64,000 bases of DNA, taken from positions 24,305-88,304 of the forward strand of contig CAJVZH010000005.1 of NCBI GenBank assembly GCA_913020715.1, read 5' to 3'. This DNA comes from an uncultured Gammaproteobacteria bacterium (GTDB taxonomy: Bacteria; Pseudomonadota; Gammaproteobacteria; PS1; Pseudothioglobaceae). A program made the translations under genes and the position numbers. Below, one piece after another: positions 46,182-57,084 of this stretch; position 1 is the stretch's first letter, and each line of letters begins with the position of its first letter. The notes beneath the pieces were generated by a model, which saw nothing but the letters and a program-made list of their open reading frames with translations, was not told the DNA's origin and ran no database searches.

Positions 46182-49100
46182 TTAATTATGCAGAGATTGG
46201 AGCGAACGCACTTCAAGCATGTCGTTTGACTTTAAGCCATCGATCATCGCGTAAGCAGCAGCAACGGTTGTAGTGCAAGGCACTTTATGCACCAAGGCCT
46301 GGCAACGAATCACGGCCGCATCTTCAAGACTCTGTGTGTCGTCGGTAGAATTAATGATTAAGCCGATTTCATCGTTTTTAATCATATCGACAATATGCGG
46401 CGAACCCTCAGATACCTTGTTGACCATTGTACATTCAACACCTGAGTCATTGAGTATTTCCTTGTTGGTACGGGTTGAGACGATTTCAAAACCGTTACGC
46501 ACCAATTTTTCACCCAAACGCACTAAGTGGCCACGATCTAGAGTACGCAAACTAACGAACACCTTGCCACCAGTAGGGAGGATTTCACCAGCTGCTAAGA
46601 AGGCTTTGTCAAAGGCTGCTGGGAAGGTTGTGCCAATACCCATAACTTCGCCCGTAGAGCGCATTTCTGGCCCTAGGATTGGATCCACACCTAAGAACTT
46701 ATTAAATGGGAAAACAGATTCTTTAACCGAATAGTGTGCTGGGATAACTTCTTCGGTAAAGCCTTGTTCTTTCAAGGAAATACCCGCCATTACTCGTGCA
46801 GCAATATTGGCAAGGGGTACGCCAATTGCTTTAGAAACAAAAGGTACGGTACGCGACGCTCTTGGATTGACTTCAATCACATAGATTTCGCCATCTTGAT
46901 AGGCAAGTTGCGTGTTCATTAAGCCAATCACATTCAGCTCTTTAGCCATTGCAACCACCTGTTGGCGCATTTCATCACAAACATCTTTTGACAGTGAATA
47001 CGGCGGCAACGAACAAGCTGAATCGCCTGAGTGAATACCGGCTTGCTCAATATGCTCCATGATGCCACCCACAACCACATCTGTACCGTCACTAATCACA
47101 TCAATATCAACTTCAATGGCATGGTCTAGAAATGAATCCAGAAGAACTGGTGAATCATTAGACACTTGTACAGCAGTGTGCATATAGCGTTCAAGACTAT
47201 CCTTGTCGAACACAATTTGCATTGCGCGCCCACCAAGAACGTAAGACGGTCGAACAACCAATGGGAAGCCAATAGCGTCAGCAATAGCAATGGCCTGCTC
47301 TTGTGAGCGTGCCGTGCCATTGTGTGGCTGCTTCAAGCCTAGTTTTTGAATCATTTTTTGGAAACGCTCTCTATCCTCCGCCAAATCAATAGCATCCGGA
47401 CTGGTGCCAATAATTTTTGCGCCACTATCTTCAAGAGCTTGTGCTAATTTCAACGGCGTCTGTCCACCATAATGCACAATGATGCCTTCCGGTTTTTCAA
47501 TATCAATAACAGCCAGTACGTCTTCTAACGTTAGCGGCTCAAAATACAGCCTATCAGAAATATCATAATCGGTTGAAACGGTCTCTGGATTGCAGTTGAC
47601 CATGATGGTTTCATAACCATCCTCTCTAAGCGCCATTGAGGCGTGAACACAGCAATAATCAAACTCAATGCCCTGACCAATACGGTTAGGGCCGCCACCC
47701 AAAATCATGATTTTTTTGTTGCCTGTTGGATTGGCTTCGCACTCTTGCTGGTAAGTGGAGTACAGATAGGCTGTTTGCGTGTCAAACTCCGCTGCACAGC
47801 TATCTACTCGCTTAAATACAGGCTTGATATTAAGAATTTCTCTTCTTTGGCGCACTGCCTCTTCGCTGCAATACAACAAGTTGGCAAGGCGACTATCAGA
47901 AAAACCTTTGCGCTTTAATTGAAACAACGTATTGCGCCCAACTTCAGCAATAGGAGTGCCGGTAATGGCCATTTCAGATTTGATTAAATCCTCAACCTGA
48001 GCCAAAAACCACGGATCAATTTTTGAAAGATCAAACACTTCTTCTTGTGTCATGCCAAATCTAAAGGCATCGGCAAGATAGAAAATTCTATCGGCGCCGG
48101 CTGAAATCAGCTCGCTACGGATTTTGCCGCGCGCATCATCGGCGCCAAGATCAACAATAGGATCTAAGCCCGATTTATCGGTCTCTAGGCCGCGTAGTGC
48201 TTTTTGTAATGACTCTTGGAAGGTTGACCCCATCGCCATGACTTCGCCCACCGACTTCATTTGTGTGGTTAGACGATCGTCTGCTTTCGGGAATTTTTCG
48301 AAAGCAAATCTCGGAATTTTAGTAACAACATAGTCAATACTTGGCTCGAATGAGGCCGGTGTTTTGCCGCCAGTAATGTCGTTAGTAAGCTCGTCAAGGG
48401 TGTAACCCACAGCCAGTTTCGCAGCGACTTTGGCAATTGGAAAGCCGGTTGCTTTTGATGCCAAGGCTGAAGAACGAGAAACCCTAGGATTCATCTCGAT
48501 AACGGTCAATCGGCCATCTTCTGGATTGAGAGCAAATTGCACATTCGAGCCGCCAGTGTCAACACCAACTTCTCTCAACACTGCAAGAGAGGCGTTACGC
48601 ATCACTTGATACTCTTTATCGGTTAATGTTTGTGCGGGAGCAACGGTAATGGAGTCGCCGGTATGAATACCCATTGGATCAAAATTCTCAATCGAGCAAA
48701 TGATGATGCAATTGTCTTTGTGGTCACGCACCACTTCCATCTCAAACTCTTTCCAACCGAGAATTGACTCTTCAATTAAAAGCTCGTTCGTTGGTGATAA
48801 ATCCAGACCGCGTTGACAAATTTCAACAAATTGCTCCTTGTTGTAGGCAATACCACCGCCAGAACCACCCATCGTAAATGAAGGGCGAATAATCGTCGGA
48901 AAGCCAACAGTTTTTTGAATTGTAAAGGCGTCGTCCAAATTATGCGCAACCGCTGCTTTGGGCATATCCAGGCCAATTTTCAACATGGCTTTACGGAATA
49001 AATCACGGTCTTCCGCCTTATCAATCGCCTCCTTATTGGCGCCAATCATTTCCACATTGTACTTTTTCAGTACGCCGTTATAATCAAGATCTAGCGCGCA

Positions 49101-49391
49101 GTTAAGTGCCGTTTGACCACCCATTGTTGGCAATAGAGCATCGGGTCTTTCTTTTTCAATAATTTTTTCAACCGTTTTCCACTCGATTGGCTCGATGTAG
49201 GTTGCGTCCGCCATTTTAGGGTCGGTCATGATCGTAGCTGGATTCGAGTTCACCAAGATCACTCGGTAGCCCTCTTCGCGTAGTGCCTTACACGCCTGTG
49301 CGCCGGAGTAGTCAAACTCACAAGCTTGGCCAATTACAATAGGGCCTGCGCCGATGATTAAAATGCTTTTTATGTCTTGTCTTTTTGGCAT
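46182..49391 (-). CDS. carB: Carbamoyl-phosphate synthase large subunit CarB
   Basis: 1069 aa. Duplicated ATP-grasp halves; [36 protein letters not shown] opens the first and [35 protein letters not shown] the second (about 555). [10 protein letters not shown] and [10 protein letters not shown] mark each half, and a C-terminal MGS-type allosteric domain (about 935-1065) ends [17 protein letters not shown]. Makes carbamoyl phosphate for pyrimidines and arginine. Third gene of carA-mlaA-carB-greA. Confidence 0.98.
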   Translation of the reverse strand: MPKRQDIKSILIIGAGPIVIGQACEFDYSGAQACKALREEGYRVILVNSNPATIMTDPKMADATYIEPIEWKTVEKIIEKERPDALLPTMGGQTALNCALDLDYNGVLKKYNVEMIGANKEAIDKAEDRDLFRKAMLKIGLDMPKAAVAHNLDDAFTIQKTVGFPTIIRPSFTMGGSGGGIAYNKEQFVEICQRGLDLSPTNELLIEESILGWKEFEMEVVRDHKDNCIIICSIENFDPMGIHTGDSITVAPAQTLTDKEYQVMRNASLAVLREVGVDTGGSNVQFALNPEDGRLTVIEMNPRVSRSSALASKATGFPIAKVAAKLAVGYTLDELTNDITGGKTPASFEPSIDYVVTKIPRFAFEKFPKADDRLTTQMKSVGEVMAMGSTFQESLQKALRGLETDKSGLDPIVDLGADDARGKIRSELISAGADRIFYLADAFRFGMTQEEVFDLSKIDPWFLAQVEDLIKSEMAITGTPIAEVGRNTLFQLKRKGFSDSRLANLLYCSEEAVRQRREILNIKPVFKRVDSCAAEFDTQTAYLYSTYQQECEANPTGNKKIMILGGGPNRIGQGIEFDYCCVHASMALREDGYETIMVNCNPETVSTDYDISDRLYFEPLTLEDVLAVIDIEKPEGIIVHYGGQTPLKLAQALEDSGAKIIGTSPDAIDLAEDRERFQKMIQKLGLKQPHNGTARSQEQAIAIADAIGFPLVVRPSYVLGGRAMQIVFDKDSLERYMHTAVQVSNDSPVLLDSFLDHAIEVDIDVISDGTDVVVGGIMEHIEQAGIHSGDSACSLPPYSLSKDVCDEMRQQVVAMAKELNVIGLMNTQLAYQDGEIYVIEVNPRASRTVPFVSKAIGVPLANIAARVMAGISLKEQGFTEEVIPAHYSVKESVFPFNKFLGVDPILGPEMRSTGEVMGIGTTFPAAFDKAFLAAGEILPTGGKVFVSLRTLDRGHLVRLGEKLVRNGFEIVSTRTNKEILNDSGVECTMVNKVSEGSPHIVDMIKNDEIGLIINSTDDTQSLEDAAVIRCQALVHKVPCTTTVAAAYAMIDGLKSNDMLEVRSLQSLHN

Positions 49392-49407
49392 GATTCTCTA
49401 AATAAAA

Positions 49408-50094
49408 TTATTCGCCACTAACGGCTGGTAGACCATCCAAAATGGCCATTTCTCTTTCACTAAAATACAATTGTCGCTGAACTGTGTAAGCATCGCTTGA
49501 CGCAAATGAAACACTCACTTGTGTTTTGTCTTTTTCTGCACTTAGAACATCCAGTGCACTTAATGTTCTTTTTTCAACGCCGTCTAAACCATCAAACATA
49601 CTTGCGTCTAATTTTGCATCAGCCGCTGTACCGGTCAAGTCACGCAGCGTTGTCGAGCCAAAAAACGGCAGAACCAAGTAAGGCCCTTGACCAATACCCC
49701 AAGCACCCATCGTTTGACCAAAGTCCTCATCGCCTTTCTTCAAGCCCATCCCTGTAGCAACGTCAAATAAACCACCCAAACCCACGGTTGAGTTGGCCGC
49801 CACACGGCCCACTGTTTCAAAACCCTCGTCAAAGCGAAATTGTAACAATTGGTTTGCACCGGTGGCCACATCCCCTAAATTGGAGAAAAAATCACCCAAT
49901 CTGTCTTTAAAAAACGAGGGCATTATCTTTTCATAACTTTTTGCCGCAGGCTTAATCAAGGCCTCATCCAAGGCTTGATTAAAGCTAAAAAATACACGGT
50001 TAAGACCCTCTAAAGGATCGTTGTTCGCAGTATTCGCACTAGCGGAAAATGCCAAAGAAAAAATTAATAGCAAACCTATTAAAGTCTTCTTCAT
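49408..50094 (-). CDS. mlaA: MlaA/VacJ-family protein without a lipobox cysteine
   Basis: 228 aa. The MlaA pattern is [112 protein letters not shown]. It normally sits in the outer membrane and removes surface phospholipids via MlaBCDEF. The signal peptide [20 protein letters not shown] has no Cys, so no lipid anchor is expected. It lies between carA and carB and overlaps carA by 4 bp. Other mla genes are not adjacent. Confidence 0.92.
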   Translation of the reverse strand: MKKTLIGLLLIFSLAFSASANTANNDPLEGLNRVFFSFNQALDEALIKPAAKSYEKIMPSFFKDRLGDFFSNLGDVATGANQLLQFRFDEGFETVGRVAANSTVGLGGLFDVATGMGLKKGDEDFGQTMGAWGIGQGPYLVLPFFGSTTLRDLTGTAADAKLDASMFDGLDGVEKRTLSALDVLSAEKDKTQVSVSFASSDAYTVQRQLYFSEREMAILDGLPAVSGE

Positions 50095-51212
50095 TTCGAC
50101 ATATTCTCAATAAACTGATCAAACAAACCACTGACATCGTGCGGACCCGGCGAGGCTTCAGGGTGCCCTTGAAAACTAAAGGCCGACTTGCCTTTCACAC
50201 TAACGCCTTGAATAGTTTGGTCAAATAAAGATCGGTGCGTTACCTCCAAATGCGAGGGCATATTCGCCTCTGACACCGCAAAACCATGGTTCTGTGAAGT
50301 GATCATCACTTGTCCGGTAGCCAGATCTTGCACCGGGTGGTTAGCGCCATGATGGCCGAACTTCATTTTTTCAGTCTGAGCACCACTAGCAAGCGACAAC
50401 AACTGGTGGCCCAGGCAAATACCAAAAATTGGCAAATCCTTGTCGAGTAGTGTTTTAATACTATCAATGGCGTAATCGCAAGGCTCTGGATCGCCTGGAC
50501 CATTGGAAAGAAAAACGCCATCAGGTTCAATTGATAAAATGTCTTCTGCACTCGTTTGTGCGTTAAAAACGGTTAATTCACAACCACGATCAACCAACAT
50601 TCTTAAAATATTTTTCTTAACGCCGTAATCATAAACAGCTACTTTAAATTTTGCATCTGTCTTGATAAAGTCGGTGGTTTCTAAGTCGTAACTTCCCTGA
50701 CTAAAGCTATACGAGTCGGTGGTGCAAACGACTTTTGCTAAATCCATATTTTTCAGTCCAGCAAAACCTTGAGCCCTAGCAATAGCTTCTTTTTCATCAA
50801 TATTCTCGCCCGCAACAATACAACCTTTGAGTGCACCGTTGACGCGTAAATGTCGCGTTAATGCACGGGTATCAATATCTGAAATGGCGACAATATTGTT
50901 GCTAGATAAGTATTCATCGAGACTCATCTGCGAACGCCAAGAGCTTAGCGCTAACGGCAAATCACGGATAATAAGTCCAGCCGCATAAATGGCGTCAGAC
51001 TCTTCATCAACTGTATTGATGCCAGTGTTGCCAATATGAGGATAAGTAAGTGCAACAATCTGTTGCGAATAAGAGGGGTCGGTGAGAATTTCTTGATAAC
51101 CAGTCATGGCGGTATTGAATACCACTTCTCCAACTGTATCGCCATTAGAGCCGATTGATTGACCCCAAAAAAGTTGACCATCTTCAAGTGCTAATAAGGC
51201 GGGGTGAGGCAA
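50091..51212 (-). CDS. carA: Carbamoyl-phosphate synthase small subunit CarA
   Basis: 373 aa with a TTG start at 51212 ([20 protein letters not shown]), chosen because GGAG precedes it by 7 bases and the family begins there; the track's upstream start adds 13 foreign residues. The class I glutamine amidotransferase domain has the nucleophile Cys in [11 protein letters not shown] and His/Glu in [11 protein letters not shown]. The N-terminal [26 protein letters not shown] is typical. It supplies ammonia to CarB. Confidence 0.95.
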   Translation of the reverse strand: MPHPALLALEDGQLFWGQSIGSNGDTVGEVVFNTAMTGYQEILTDPSYSQQIVALTYPHIGNTGINTVDEESDAIYAAGLIIRDLPLALSSWRSQMSLDEYLSSNNIVAISDIDTRALTRHLRVNGALKGCIVAGENIDEKEAIARAQGFAGLKNMDLAKVVCTTDSYSFSQGSYDLETTDFIKTDAKFKVAVYDYGVKKNILRMLVDRGCELTVFNAQTSAEDILSIEPDGVFLSNGPGDPEPCDYAIDSIKTLLDKDLPIFGICLGHQLLSLASGAQTEKMKFGHHGANHPVQDLATGQVMITSQNHGFAVSEANMPSHLEVTHRSLFDQTIQGVSVKGKSAFSFQGHPEASPGPHDVSGLFDQFIENMSK

Positions 51213-51299
51213 AATAAATCTCCAATAAAAATCACACACAAAACTTCGCAAATTTTACCATGCGGTGGTTTTTTATTTAAGATCAATTTGAAGAACCAC

Positions 51300-51308
51300 T
51301 GCTATAAT
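51300..51308 (+). promoter_or_regulatory. Extended -10 promoter of thiS
   Basis: TGCTATAAT, a perfect extended -10, 29 bases before the thiS GTG. A GTGGTT-N22-AACCAC dyad lies between this and the divergent carA start. Confidence 0.5.
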
Positions 51309-51337
51309 TATGGCATTAATTGCCAAATAGAATAATT

Positions 51338-51538
51338 GTGAATATACTCGTCAATGGGGAGTCTCTCGAACTACCCAATAATCCTAATATTAGGGACTTA
51401 ATTGAACATTTAGGCTGTCAAAATCAGAGAATTGCACTGGAAGTCAACGAAGCGATCATTCCCAAATCCGCTCACGAAGAATTTTTACTGTCCGATAACG
51501 ATAAAATCGAAATCATTAAGGCTGTTGGCGGCGGCTAG
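51338..51538 (+). CDS. thiS: Thiamine sulfur-carrier protein ThiS
   Basis: 66 aa from a GTG (MNILVNGESLELPNN). Ubiquitin-fold protein ending in VGGG, the family's C-terminal Gly-Gly that is adenylated and thiocarboxylated by ThiF/ThiI-type enzymes before donating sulfur to ThiG. The track's TTG start adds six residues. It is a single gene, far from thiG (5805) in this window. Confidence 0.88.
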   Translation: MNILVNGESLELPNNPNIRDLIEHLGCQNQRIALEVNEAIIPKSAHEEFLLSDNDKIEIIKAVGGG

Positions 51539-51676
51539 TGCTTGTGCCTAGTAAATTAGGGAATTCTTGATAGCTTGAGGCGTAAGTGTTATTTTTCTGC
51601 TGGGATTTTAGCTAATTCTAAATAACCAAAGAAGAAATACGCAAACAAAGAAATTAAAAGAATTTAGCTCTTTGAG
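51539..51676. repeat. Intergenic element A (degenerate repeat)
   Basis: The segment with GAGGCGTAAG...GTGTT (about 51577-51590) and a later ACAAAGAAAT (about 51645) resembles the stretch at 53770-53850, which has the same anchors in the same order. Otherwise no gene. Confidence 0.35.
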
Positions 51677-52726
51677 TTAGACAAACCACTCTTGAGGAAT
51701 TTCATCAAGCGGTGCCACACTAAACTGCTGCTGAACACCTGACTCCAGTCGCACTTCCACATCAACAGAGCCCTCACTTCTACCCTGAGAGTATCGTGCG
51801 ATGACTTTTGCAGCCGTCTTAAGATCTTCTTGATTCGGCTTGCCATCAATCAGCGCCAATGGGCCATTGCAGCTTGTTGGATAAAGATTTGAATATTGGT
51901 TGCGATAACCTTCCATAAATTTAACTTCGCCCTCTTCTCTAGCGACAATCAGCTTAAAGCGCTTATTGGGGCGAATATGTCTTCCAACTTTGAGCATCAT
52001 TAAATCATCCAATTGATATTCACGAGAGCCTCTGGCTTCCCACATATCCACCAATTTGTCCGAGTATTGCTTATCTGTTAGAAAACAACAGCCGCCAGCT
52101 GGTGTGGCGTAGTCATCAAAACCATATTCCTTTGCTAAAGCCATTTGTGGCTTTCTATTGCGGCCCGAAAAATCAAGCAACTGATCGCGATCAACCCAGC
52201 CCTCAAGCTCGGGCTTGGTTGGTGGCAAATGCTGTGCGCACAATGGGCGCAACAATAAATCATCCGCGCCAGATTCAGCTTGCACAATAGGCATGGTTTC
52301 TTTACGCTGTGACATGGGTCTCTGACCCATTACCTCGCCGGTAATAATAAAATCGAAGTCATTTTCAAGCATCCATTCTTTGGCTTTTTTCACCATAAAA
52401 CCTTTGCAGTCAAGGCATGGATTCATATTTTTTCCGTAACCGTGCTTAGGGTTTAAAAGCACATCGCGATATTCTTCAATGACGTCAATAATATGCAGTT
52501 TAATGCCTAATTGTTCGGCGACCCACAGTGCGTTATTGCGCTTTGGCTTGTCTTTTTTCTGCTTACGAATAGCGTGGGTATGGCCTTCGACGCAAAAACC
52601 TGTAAAGAAATTAATGCCCTCAACATGAATGCCTTGGTCAATCATTAGCTTGGTGCTTAGGAGTGAGTCCAGACCGCCGGAAATAAGAGATACTGCTTTA
52701 ATAGGTTTTGTTGCTGCTTGCGTCAT
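51677..52726 (-). CDS. PP-loop ATPase, MnmA/ThiI-like tRNA thiolation family
   Basis: 349 aa. The PP-loop SLISGGLDSLLSTKLM starts an N-type ATP-pyrophosphatase domain, followed by NPCLDCKGFMVKKAKEWM, ITGEVMGQRPMSQ, DFSGRNRKPQMALAKEYG and CCFLTDKQYSDKLVDMW. CxxC in PCLDC and CC in GGCC could handle sulfur. Homologues are annotated as tRNA thiouridylase-like proteins, but the exact RNA target is unknown. The C-terminal portion (about 240-345) is not recognised. Confidence 0.8.
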   Translation of the reverse strand: MTQAATKPIKAVSLISGGLDSLLSTKLMIDQGIHVEGINFFTGFCVEGHTHAIRKQKKDKPKRNNALWVAEQLGIKLHIIDVIEEYRDVLLNPKHGYGKNMNPCLDCKGFMVKKAKEWMLENDFDFIITGEVMGQRPMSQRKETMPIVQAESGADDLLLRPLCAQHLPPTKPELEGWVDRDQLLDFSGRNRKPQMALAKEYGFDDYATPAGGCCFLTDKQYSDKLVDMWEARGSREYQLDDLMMLKVGRHIRPNKRFKLIVAREEGEVKFMEGYRNQYSNLYPTSCNGPLALIDGKPNQEDLKTAAKVIARYSQGRSEGSVDVEVRLESGVQQQFSVAPLDEIPQEWFV

Positions 52727-52747
52727 AATAATTATTTATTGTTGTTT

Positions 52748-53632
52748 TTACTTATTTTTTCTTGTGCCAGAAACTCGGCACCATTCGTCTTTTTGTTGCA
52801 CCTCAAGAGATTCAAAATGCATTTGATAAGCCTCTAAAATCATCTCTAATTGCTCATCCAAAATCCCTGAAAGAACAATGCTGCCACCTTCTTTGACTAG
52901 GTCGGCAAAGACAGACTCCAACTCTATCAAAGGATTAGCTAGGATATTAGCAATCAATAAATCGCACTTTTCAAGCACCTCATTATCATCCGTGTGATGA
53001 ATGGCGATAATGTTCTCACAGTGGTTATTCGCAACATTGGCTCTTGTTGCCAGCACTGCTTGAGGGTCGTTATCAATAGCAACAACACTCTTTGCACCTA
53101 ATTTAGCTGCTGCAATTGCCAAAATTCCTGTGCCGGAACCGTAATCAATCACCACCAAATCTTGAGGTGGATAATTATCTAAATGTTGCAAACACAAATC
53201 CGTTGTTTGATGTGTACCAGTACCAAATGCCAAGCCGGGATCCATATCAATCACGATAGCATCGTCGGGTAAATTAGCTGCCGTTTCCCATGATGGGCAA
53301 ATCCAAATTCGATTGCCAAATTGCATTGCATGAAAATCTTTCTTACACTCGTCTTCCCACACGCGATCAGCCAATACTTCAAAATTCAAAATTTTAGTGT
53401 CGCACAAATCCAACAATGTTTTACTAATATGCCCTTGATCAACACCCATATCAAACAAAGCGTTGATGGTGACATGCTGCCATAGTGGTGTTTCACCCAC
53501 TGGCGGCTCATAAATAGCATCATCGTTCGTGTCTAAATAAGTAATCGAGACCGAGCCCAAACCCATTAACACCTCAGAAACTAAATCTGCATTCGCTTGA
53601 TCTGTTTGTAGTGATAACTGCATCCAATCCAT
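52748..53632 (-). CDS. prmA: Ribosomal protein L11 methyltransferase PrmA
   Basis: 294 aa from the ATG of MDWMQLSL; the track adds nine residues. The N-terminal substrate domain is about 1-100. The SAM-binding domain shows MDPGLAFGTGTHQTTDLCLQHL, VIDYGSGTGILAIAAAKLGAKSVVAIDNDP and LLIANILANPLIEL (the NILANP motif). It trimethylates L11. It has a 21-base gap to the downstream PP-loop gene on the same strand. Confidence 0.95.
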   Translation of the reverse strand: MDWMQLSLQTDQANADLVSEVLMGLGSVSITYLDTNDDAIYEPPVGETPLWQHVTINALFDMGVDQGHISKTLLDLCDTKILNFEVLADRVWEDECKKDFHAMQFGNRIWICPSWETAANLPDDAIVIDMDPGLAFGTGTHQTTDLCLQHLDNYPPQDLVVIDYGSGTGILAIAAAKLGAKSVVAIDNDPQAVLATRANVANNHCENIIAIHHTDDNEVLEKCDLLIANILANPLIELESVFADLVKEGGSIVLSGILDEQLEMILEAYQMHFESLEVQQKDEWCRVSGTRKNK

Positions 53633-53659
53633 AGGCGAAATATTATACCTTCTCAACAA

Positions 53660-53871
53660 AAACCAAGTAAATCATTAAGTTAACTCGCTGGTTTGAACGA
53701 CTAAATAAAATAGGCTGAAGTTGCAATACATCTGCACACCGCCAATTATGATGTGATTTTTTGAATTAGGTCGAGGCGTAAGGTGTTGCGAAAATCAGGA
53801 ATTTATAATTGATAAATGACTGATTTGAGCAAACCGATAACAAAGACATAAACAAAAATCGCGCGCAACAG
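53660..53871. repeat. Intergenic element B (degenerate repeat)
   Basis: The segment around 53770-53850 (GAGGCGTAAGGTGTT, then TAACAAAGACATAAAC) resembles intergenic element A at 51539-51676. No gene seen; it separates prmA from alaS. Confidence 0.35.
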
Positions 53872-56469
53872 TTAAAGTAAATCTTGAACTGAAGCTAAAG
53901 CTTCAGCTAATTTGGCTGGATCCGTTCCGCCACCCTGTGCCATATCTGCTCTGCCACCACCCTTGCCGCCGACTTGCGTCGCAACATGGTTCAGGATTTT
54001 TCCAGCTTGATATTTATCCGTTAAATCTTTGGTGACGCCAGCAACCAAAGCAACCTTGTCACCATCAACAACCGCTAGCACGATCACTGCTGAACCTAAT
54101 TTGTCTTTTAGCTTATCCGCTAAATCACGTAAATCTTTAGCGCCAACACCTGTGACTTCGGTTGCAAGTAATTTGATGCCATTAACTTCTTTCGCTTGAT
54201 CGGTTAACTCGTCACCTTGAGAGCTGGCCAATTGTTTTTGGAACGACGCAATTTGCTTTTCGAGGGCCTTCTGATTTTTAATAAGTTGAGTAACCTTATC
54301 TACAGCTTGAGCGCTGTTTGACTTGGTAAGTTTTGCAATTTGTTCAAGACTGGACTCTGTTTTTTTGTCTAGCTGGTATGCATCAAAACCGGTCGCAGCC
54401 TCAATGCGGCGAATGCCTGCGGCAATGCCACTTTCTGATAGGATTTTAAAACGACCAATATCACCCAAACGCTCAACGTGGGTGCCACCACAAAGCTCAA
54501 CCGAAAAGTTATCGTCGCCCATTGACAGTACGCGCACGCTGTCACCGTATTTTTCACCAAAAAGTGCCATTGCGCCTTTTTTCTTAGCAGTTTCAATGTC
54601 TGTTTCTTCGGTTTCAACTTGAGCATTACCAAGAATTTGTCTGTTGACAATCGCTTCGACTTTATTAAGATCTTCGCTAGTAATAACTTCATCGTGGGAA
54701 AAATCAAAGCGCAACTTGTCCGACTCGACCAAAGAGCCTTTTTGCTGCACACCGTCGCCCAAAATCTGCCTTAAGGCCTCATGCATAAGGTGTGTTGCTG
54801 AGTGGTTATTCATGATCTTCTTTCGTCGCTCAACATTCACTCTAGCCTCAACAGCATCACCCACATTCATTGTGCCGCTTGTTAAAGCGCCATAATGCTC
54901 AAAGGCGTTTGAGGCTTGTTTTTGGGTGTCAGCCACTCGAAATTCTGCACTGCTTGTCAGGAGCACACCACTGTCGCCAACTTGTCCGCCCGATTCGCCG
55001 TAAAAACTGCTTTGATTCAGAACAACAATAGCCTCATCGCCCTCAGAAATTGAGTTAACTTTAGTGCCATCTTTAATAATCGCGGTAATATCTGCGCTAT
55101 TCTCATAAAGGGTGTAGCCCAAAAAGTCTGTCGCCTCTTCAATTGCAACCGATGTGGCCTTGGCATCAAAATCACCTGCTTGGCGAGCGCGATTTTTCTG
55201 CTCGTCCATTGCCCTGTCAAAGCCGTTCATATCAATCGTTAAGCCGCGCTCTCTGGCAACGTCGGCGGTTAAATCAACCGGGAAGCCATATGTGTCATAT
55301 AACTTAAATGCTGTCTCGCCATCAATCTCTGTGCCTTTCAACTCATCAATTGCCGCCTCTAAAATACCCATACCAAGGTCAAGTGTCTGGATAAAACGAC
55401 CCTCTTCCTTCTCTAGTGCTTTTTCAACATTGGCTAAATTTTCAGCCATTTCAGGGCAAGCAATATTGTACTGACCCGCCAAGACTTTTGCTAACTTGTA
55501 AAAGAAGACATCCTTAATGCCGAGTGTATGTCCGTGACGAATGGCGCGACGAATAATTCGTCGAAGGACGTAACCTCGGCCTTCATTTGAGGGCAGGATG
55601 CCGTCAACAATCATAAAGGCAGTCGAACGAATATGATCAGCAATTACTCTGACCGACGCGTTGTCATCAGTGATGTTGTTTTCTTTTGGCGTTAATGCAA
55701 CAATCTCGGCTGTAATTTCCTTAAAGCTGTCAATGTCGTAATTATTATTCTCATGCTGTAGCACAGCTGCCAAGCGCTCTAAGCCCATGCCAGTATCAAT
55801 GCCCGGCGCCTCAAGAGGTACCAGCGTGCCATCTTGTTGGCGGTCAAACTGCATAAATACTAGATTCCAAATTTCGATAAAACGGTCGCCGTCTTCTTCT
55901 GGTGTGCCTGGAGGGCCGCCTTGGATATGATCGCCGTGATCGTAGAAGATCTCACTGCAAGGACCACAAGGGCCGGTATCGCCCATTTGCCAGAAATTAT
56001 CTTTGGCGCCGCAACGTGAAATACGATCCGCTGGAAAGCCGATTTCGTTCACCCAAATGTCAACCGCCTCATCGTCATCTTCAAAGACGCTTACCCAAAG
56101 CTTTTCTTTAGGTAGCTTTAATTCTTCGGTTAGAAATTCCCAGGCAAAACCAATCGCTTCAGTTTTAAAGTAATCGCCAAAACTGAAATTGCCAAGCATT
56201 TCAAAAAATGTGTGATGGCGCGCTGTGTAGCCAACATTTTCTAAATCGTTGTGCTTACCGCCTGCTCTGATGCATCGCTGACAAGAAACAGCACGCTTGT
56301 CATCTCTTTTAACCGCGCCAATAAAGACGTCTTTAAACGGCACCATGCCGGCATTAACAAAAAGTAGTGTTTTGTCGTTATGCGGCACCAGTGAAGCACT
56401 GGCCTCAATTGTATGACCATTGCTTTCAAAATAACTAAGGAATTTTTGGCGAATCTCGGCGGCTTTCAT
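53872..56469 (-). CDS. alaS: Alanyl-tRNA synthetase AlaS
   Basis: 865 aa. The class II catalytic core begins [47 protein letters not shown] with [19 protein letters not shown] (motif 2). The editing domain has [12 protein letters not shown] (HxxxH) and VELCGGTHV (Cys/His zinc). The C-Ala domain ends [25 protein letters not shown]. Typical length. No recX is adjacent. Confidence 0.98.
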   Translation of the reverse strand: MKAAEIRQKFLSYFESNGHTIEASASLVPHNDKTLLFVNAGMVPFKDVFIGAVKRDDKRAVSCQRCIRAGGKHNDLENVGYTARHHTFFEMLGNFSFGDYFKTEAIGFAWEFLTEELKLPKEKLWVSVFEDDDEAVDIWVNEIGFPADRISRCGAKDNFWQMGDTGPCGPCSEIFYDHGDHIQGGPPGTPEEDGDRFIEIWNLVFMQFDRQQDGTLVPLEAPGIDTGMGLERLAAVLQHENNNYDIDSFKEITAEIVALTPKENNITDDNASVRVIADHIRSTAFMIVDGILPSNEGRGYVLRRIIRRAIRHGHTLGIKDVFFYKLAKVLAGQYNIACPEMAENLANVEKALEKEEGRFIQTLDLGMGILEAAIDELKGTEIDGETAFKLYDTYGFPVDLTADVARERGLTIDMNGFDRAMDEQKNRARQAGDFDAKATSVAIEEATDFLGYTLYENSADITAIIKDGTKVNSISEGDEAIVVLNQSSFYGESGGQVGDSGVLLTSSAEFRVADTQKQASNAFEHYGALTSGTMNVGDAVEARVNVERRKKIMNNHSATHLMHEALRQILGDGVQQKGSLVESDKLRFDFSHDEVITSEDLNKVEAIVNRQILGNAQVETEETDIETAKKKGAMALFGEKYGDSVRVLSMGDDNFSVELCGGTHVERLGDIGRFKILSESGIAAGIRRIEAATGFDAYQLDKKTESSLEQIAKLTKSNSAQAVDKVTQLIKNQKALEKQIASFQKQLASSQGDELTDQAKEVNGIKLLATEVTGVGAKDLRDLADKLKDKLGSAVIVLAVVDGDKVALVAGVTKDLTDKYQAGKILNHVATQVGGKGGGRADMAQGGGTDPAKLAEALASVQDLL

Positions 56470-56515
56470 GTATCTGTTAAATTAACGAAAGTCGCTAATT
56501 ATACGCACAGGCGCT

Positions 56516-56851
56516 CTACAGCGCAAAGAACTCCTGCAAGCAATCACACAATTTGGCGTGTACTGCCAACTCTAGGGAGCCCAGCTTTTTAACAAAACAA
56601 AGTTTATCAATCACGCGCATTTGATCAAGCATGATGTAGCCCTTTGAATTGTCAAAATTACACTCAATTCGACTGGGCAATTTCTCGCATTCGGTTGTCA
56701 TTGGTGCGACAATCCTATTGGGTAAAGTATTCAGCTCATCGGGCGAGATAATGGCGCAAAGGCCTAGATTCTCAACTACGCGACCTTTGTCCGGGTTTTT
56801 CAACACCAGCCAGACATCAAATCGATTCAAATTCTCTTCTACCATTTCCAT
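56516..56851 (-). CDS. MazF/PemK-like toxin
   Basis: 111 aa, MazF-fold endoribonuclease-type toxin. Conserved features are RFDVWLVLKNPDKGRVVENLGLCAIISPDELN at the start, IVAPMTTECEKLPSRIEC and GYIMLDQMRVIDKLCFVKKLGSL. It cleaves RNA when freed from its antitoxin. Start overlaps the antitoxin gene by 13 bp, so it is cotranslated. It is between the antitoxin and alaS (46 bases downstream). Confidence 0.8.
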   Translation of the reverse strand: MEMVEENLNRFDVWLVLKNPDKGRVVENLGLCAIISPDELNTLPNRIVAPMTTECEKLPSRIECNFDNSKGYIMLDQMRVIDKLCFVKKLGSLELAVHAKLCDCLQEFFAL

Positions 56852-57039
56852 GCTATCTCTAACTCCATCAATTCATTGTCCATTTGCCAAGATGCTCTTG
56901 GTTTCTTTACAGCTGTAATTAACAAGCCATCGCCGAGCACGACAAAATCCAACTCCTTGCCTGCCAAGCTTGCAAGCTCAACAATGGGTTTGGGAATGCG
57001 GATTCCTTGCGAGTTACCAATTTTGATGATTTGAGCCAT
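56839..57039 (-). CDS. AbrB/MazE-like antitoxin
   Basis: 66 aa. The SpoVT-AbrB DNA-binding domain MAQIIKIGNSQGIRIPKPIVELASLAGKELDFVVLGDGLLIT is complete, followed by a short toxin-binding tail rich in Trp and acidic residues. It neutralises the MazF-like toxin and autoregulates the operon, probably at the palindrome just upstream. Confidence 0.82.
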   Translation of the reverse strand: MAQIIKIGNSQGIRIPKPIVELASLAGKELDFVVLGDGLLITAVKKPRASWQMDNELMELEIAWKW

Positions 57040-57043
57040 TAAT

Positions 57044-57064
57044 TGTAATTATATTGTAATTACA
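57044..57064 (-). promoter_or_regulatory. Candidate autoregulatory operator of the MazEF-like pair
   Basis: TGTAATTACA (57055-57064) is a perfect palindrome, and TGTAATTATA (57044-57053) a near copy 11 bases away, one helical turn. Both lie within 26 bases upstream of the antitoxin start. Confidence 0.55.
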
Positions 57065-57084
57065 TATTAAAAGCAAATCGACTC

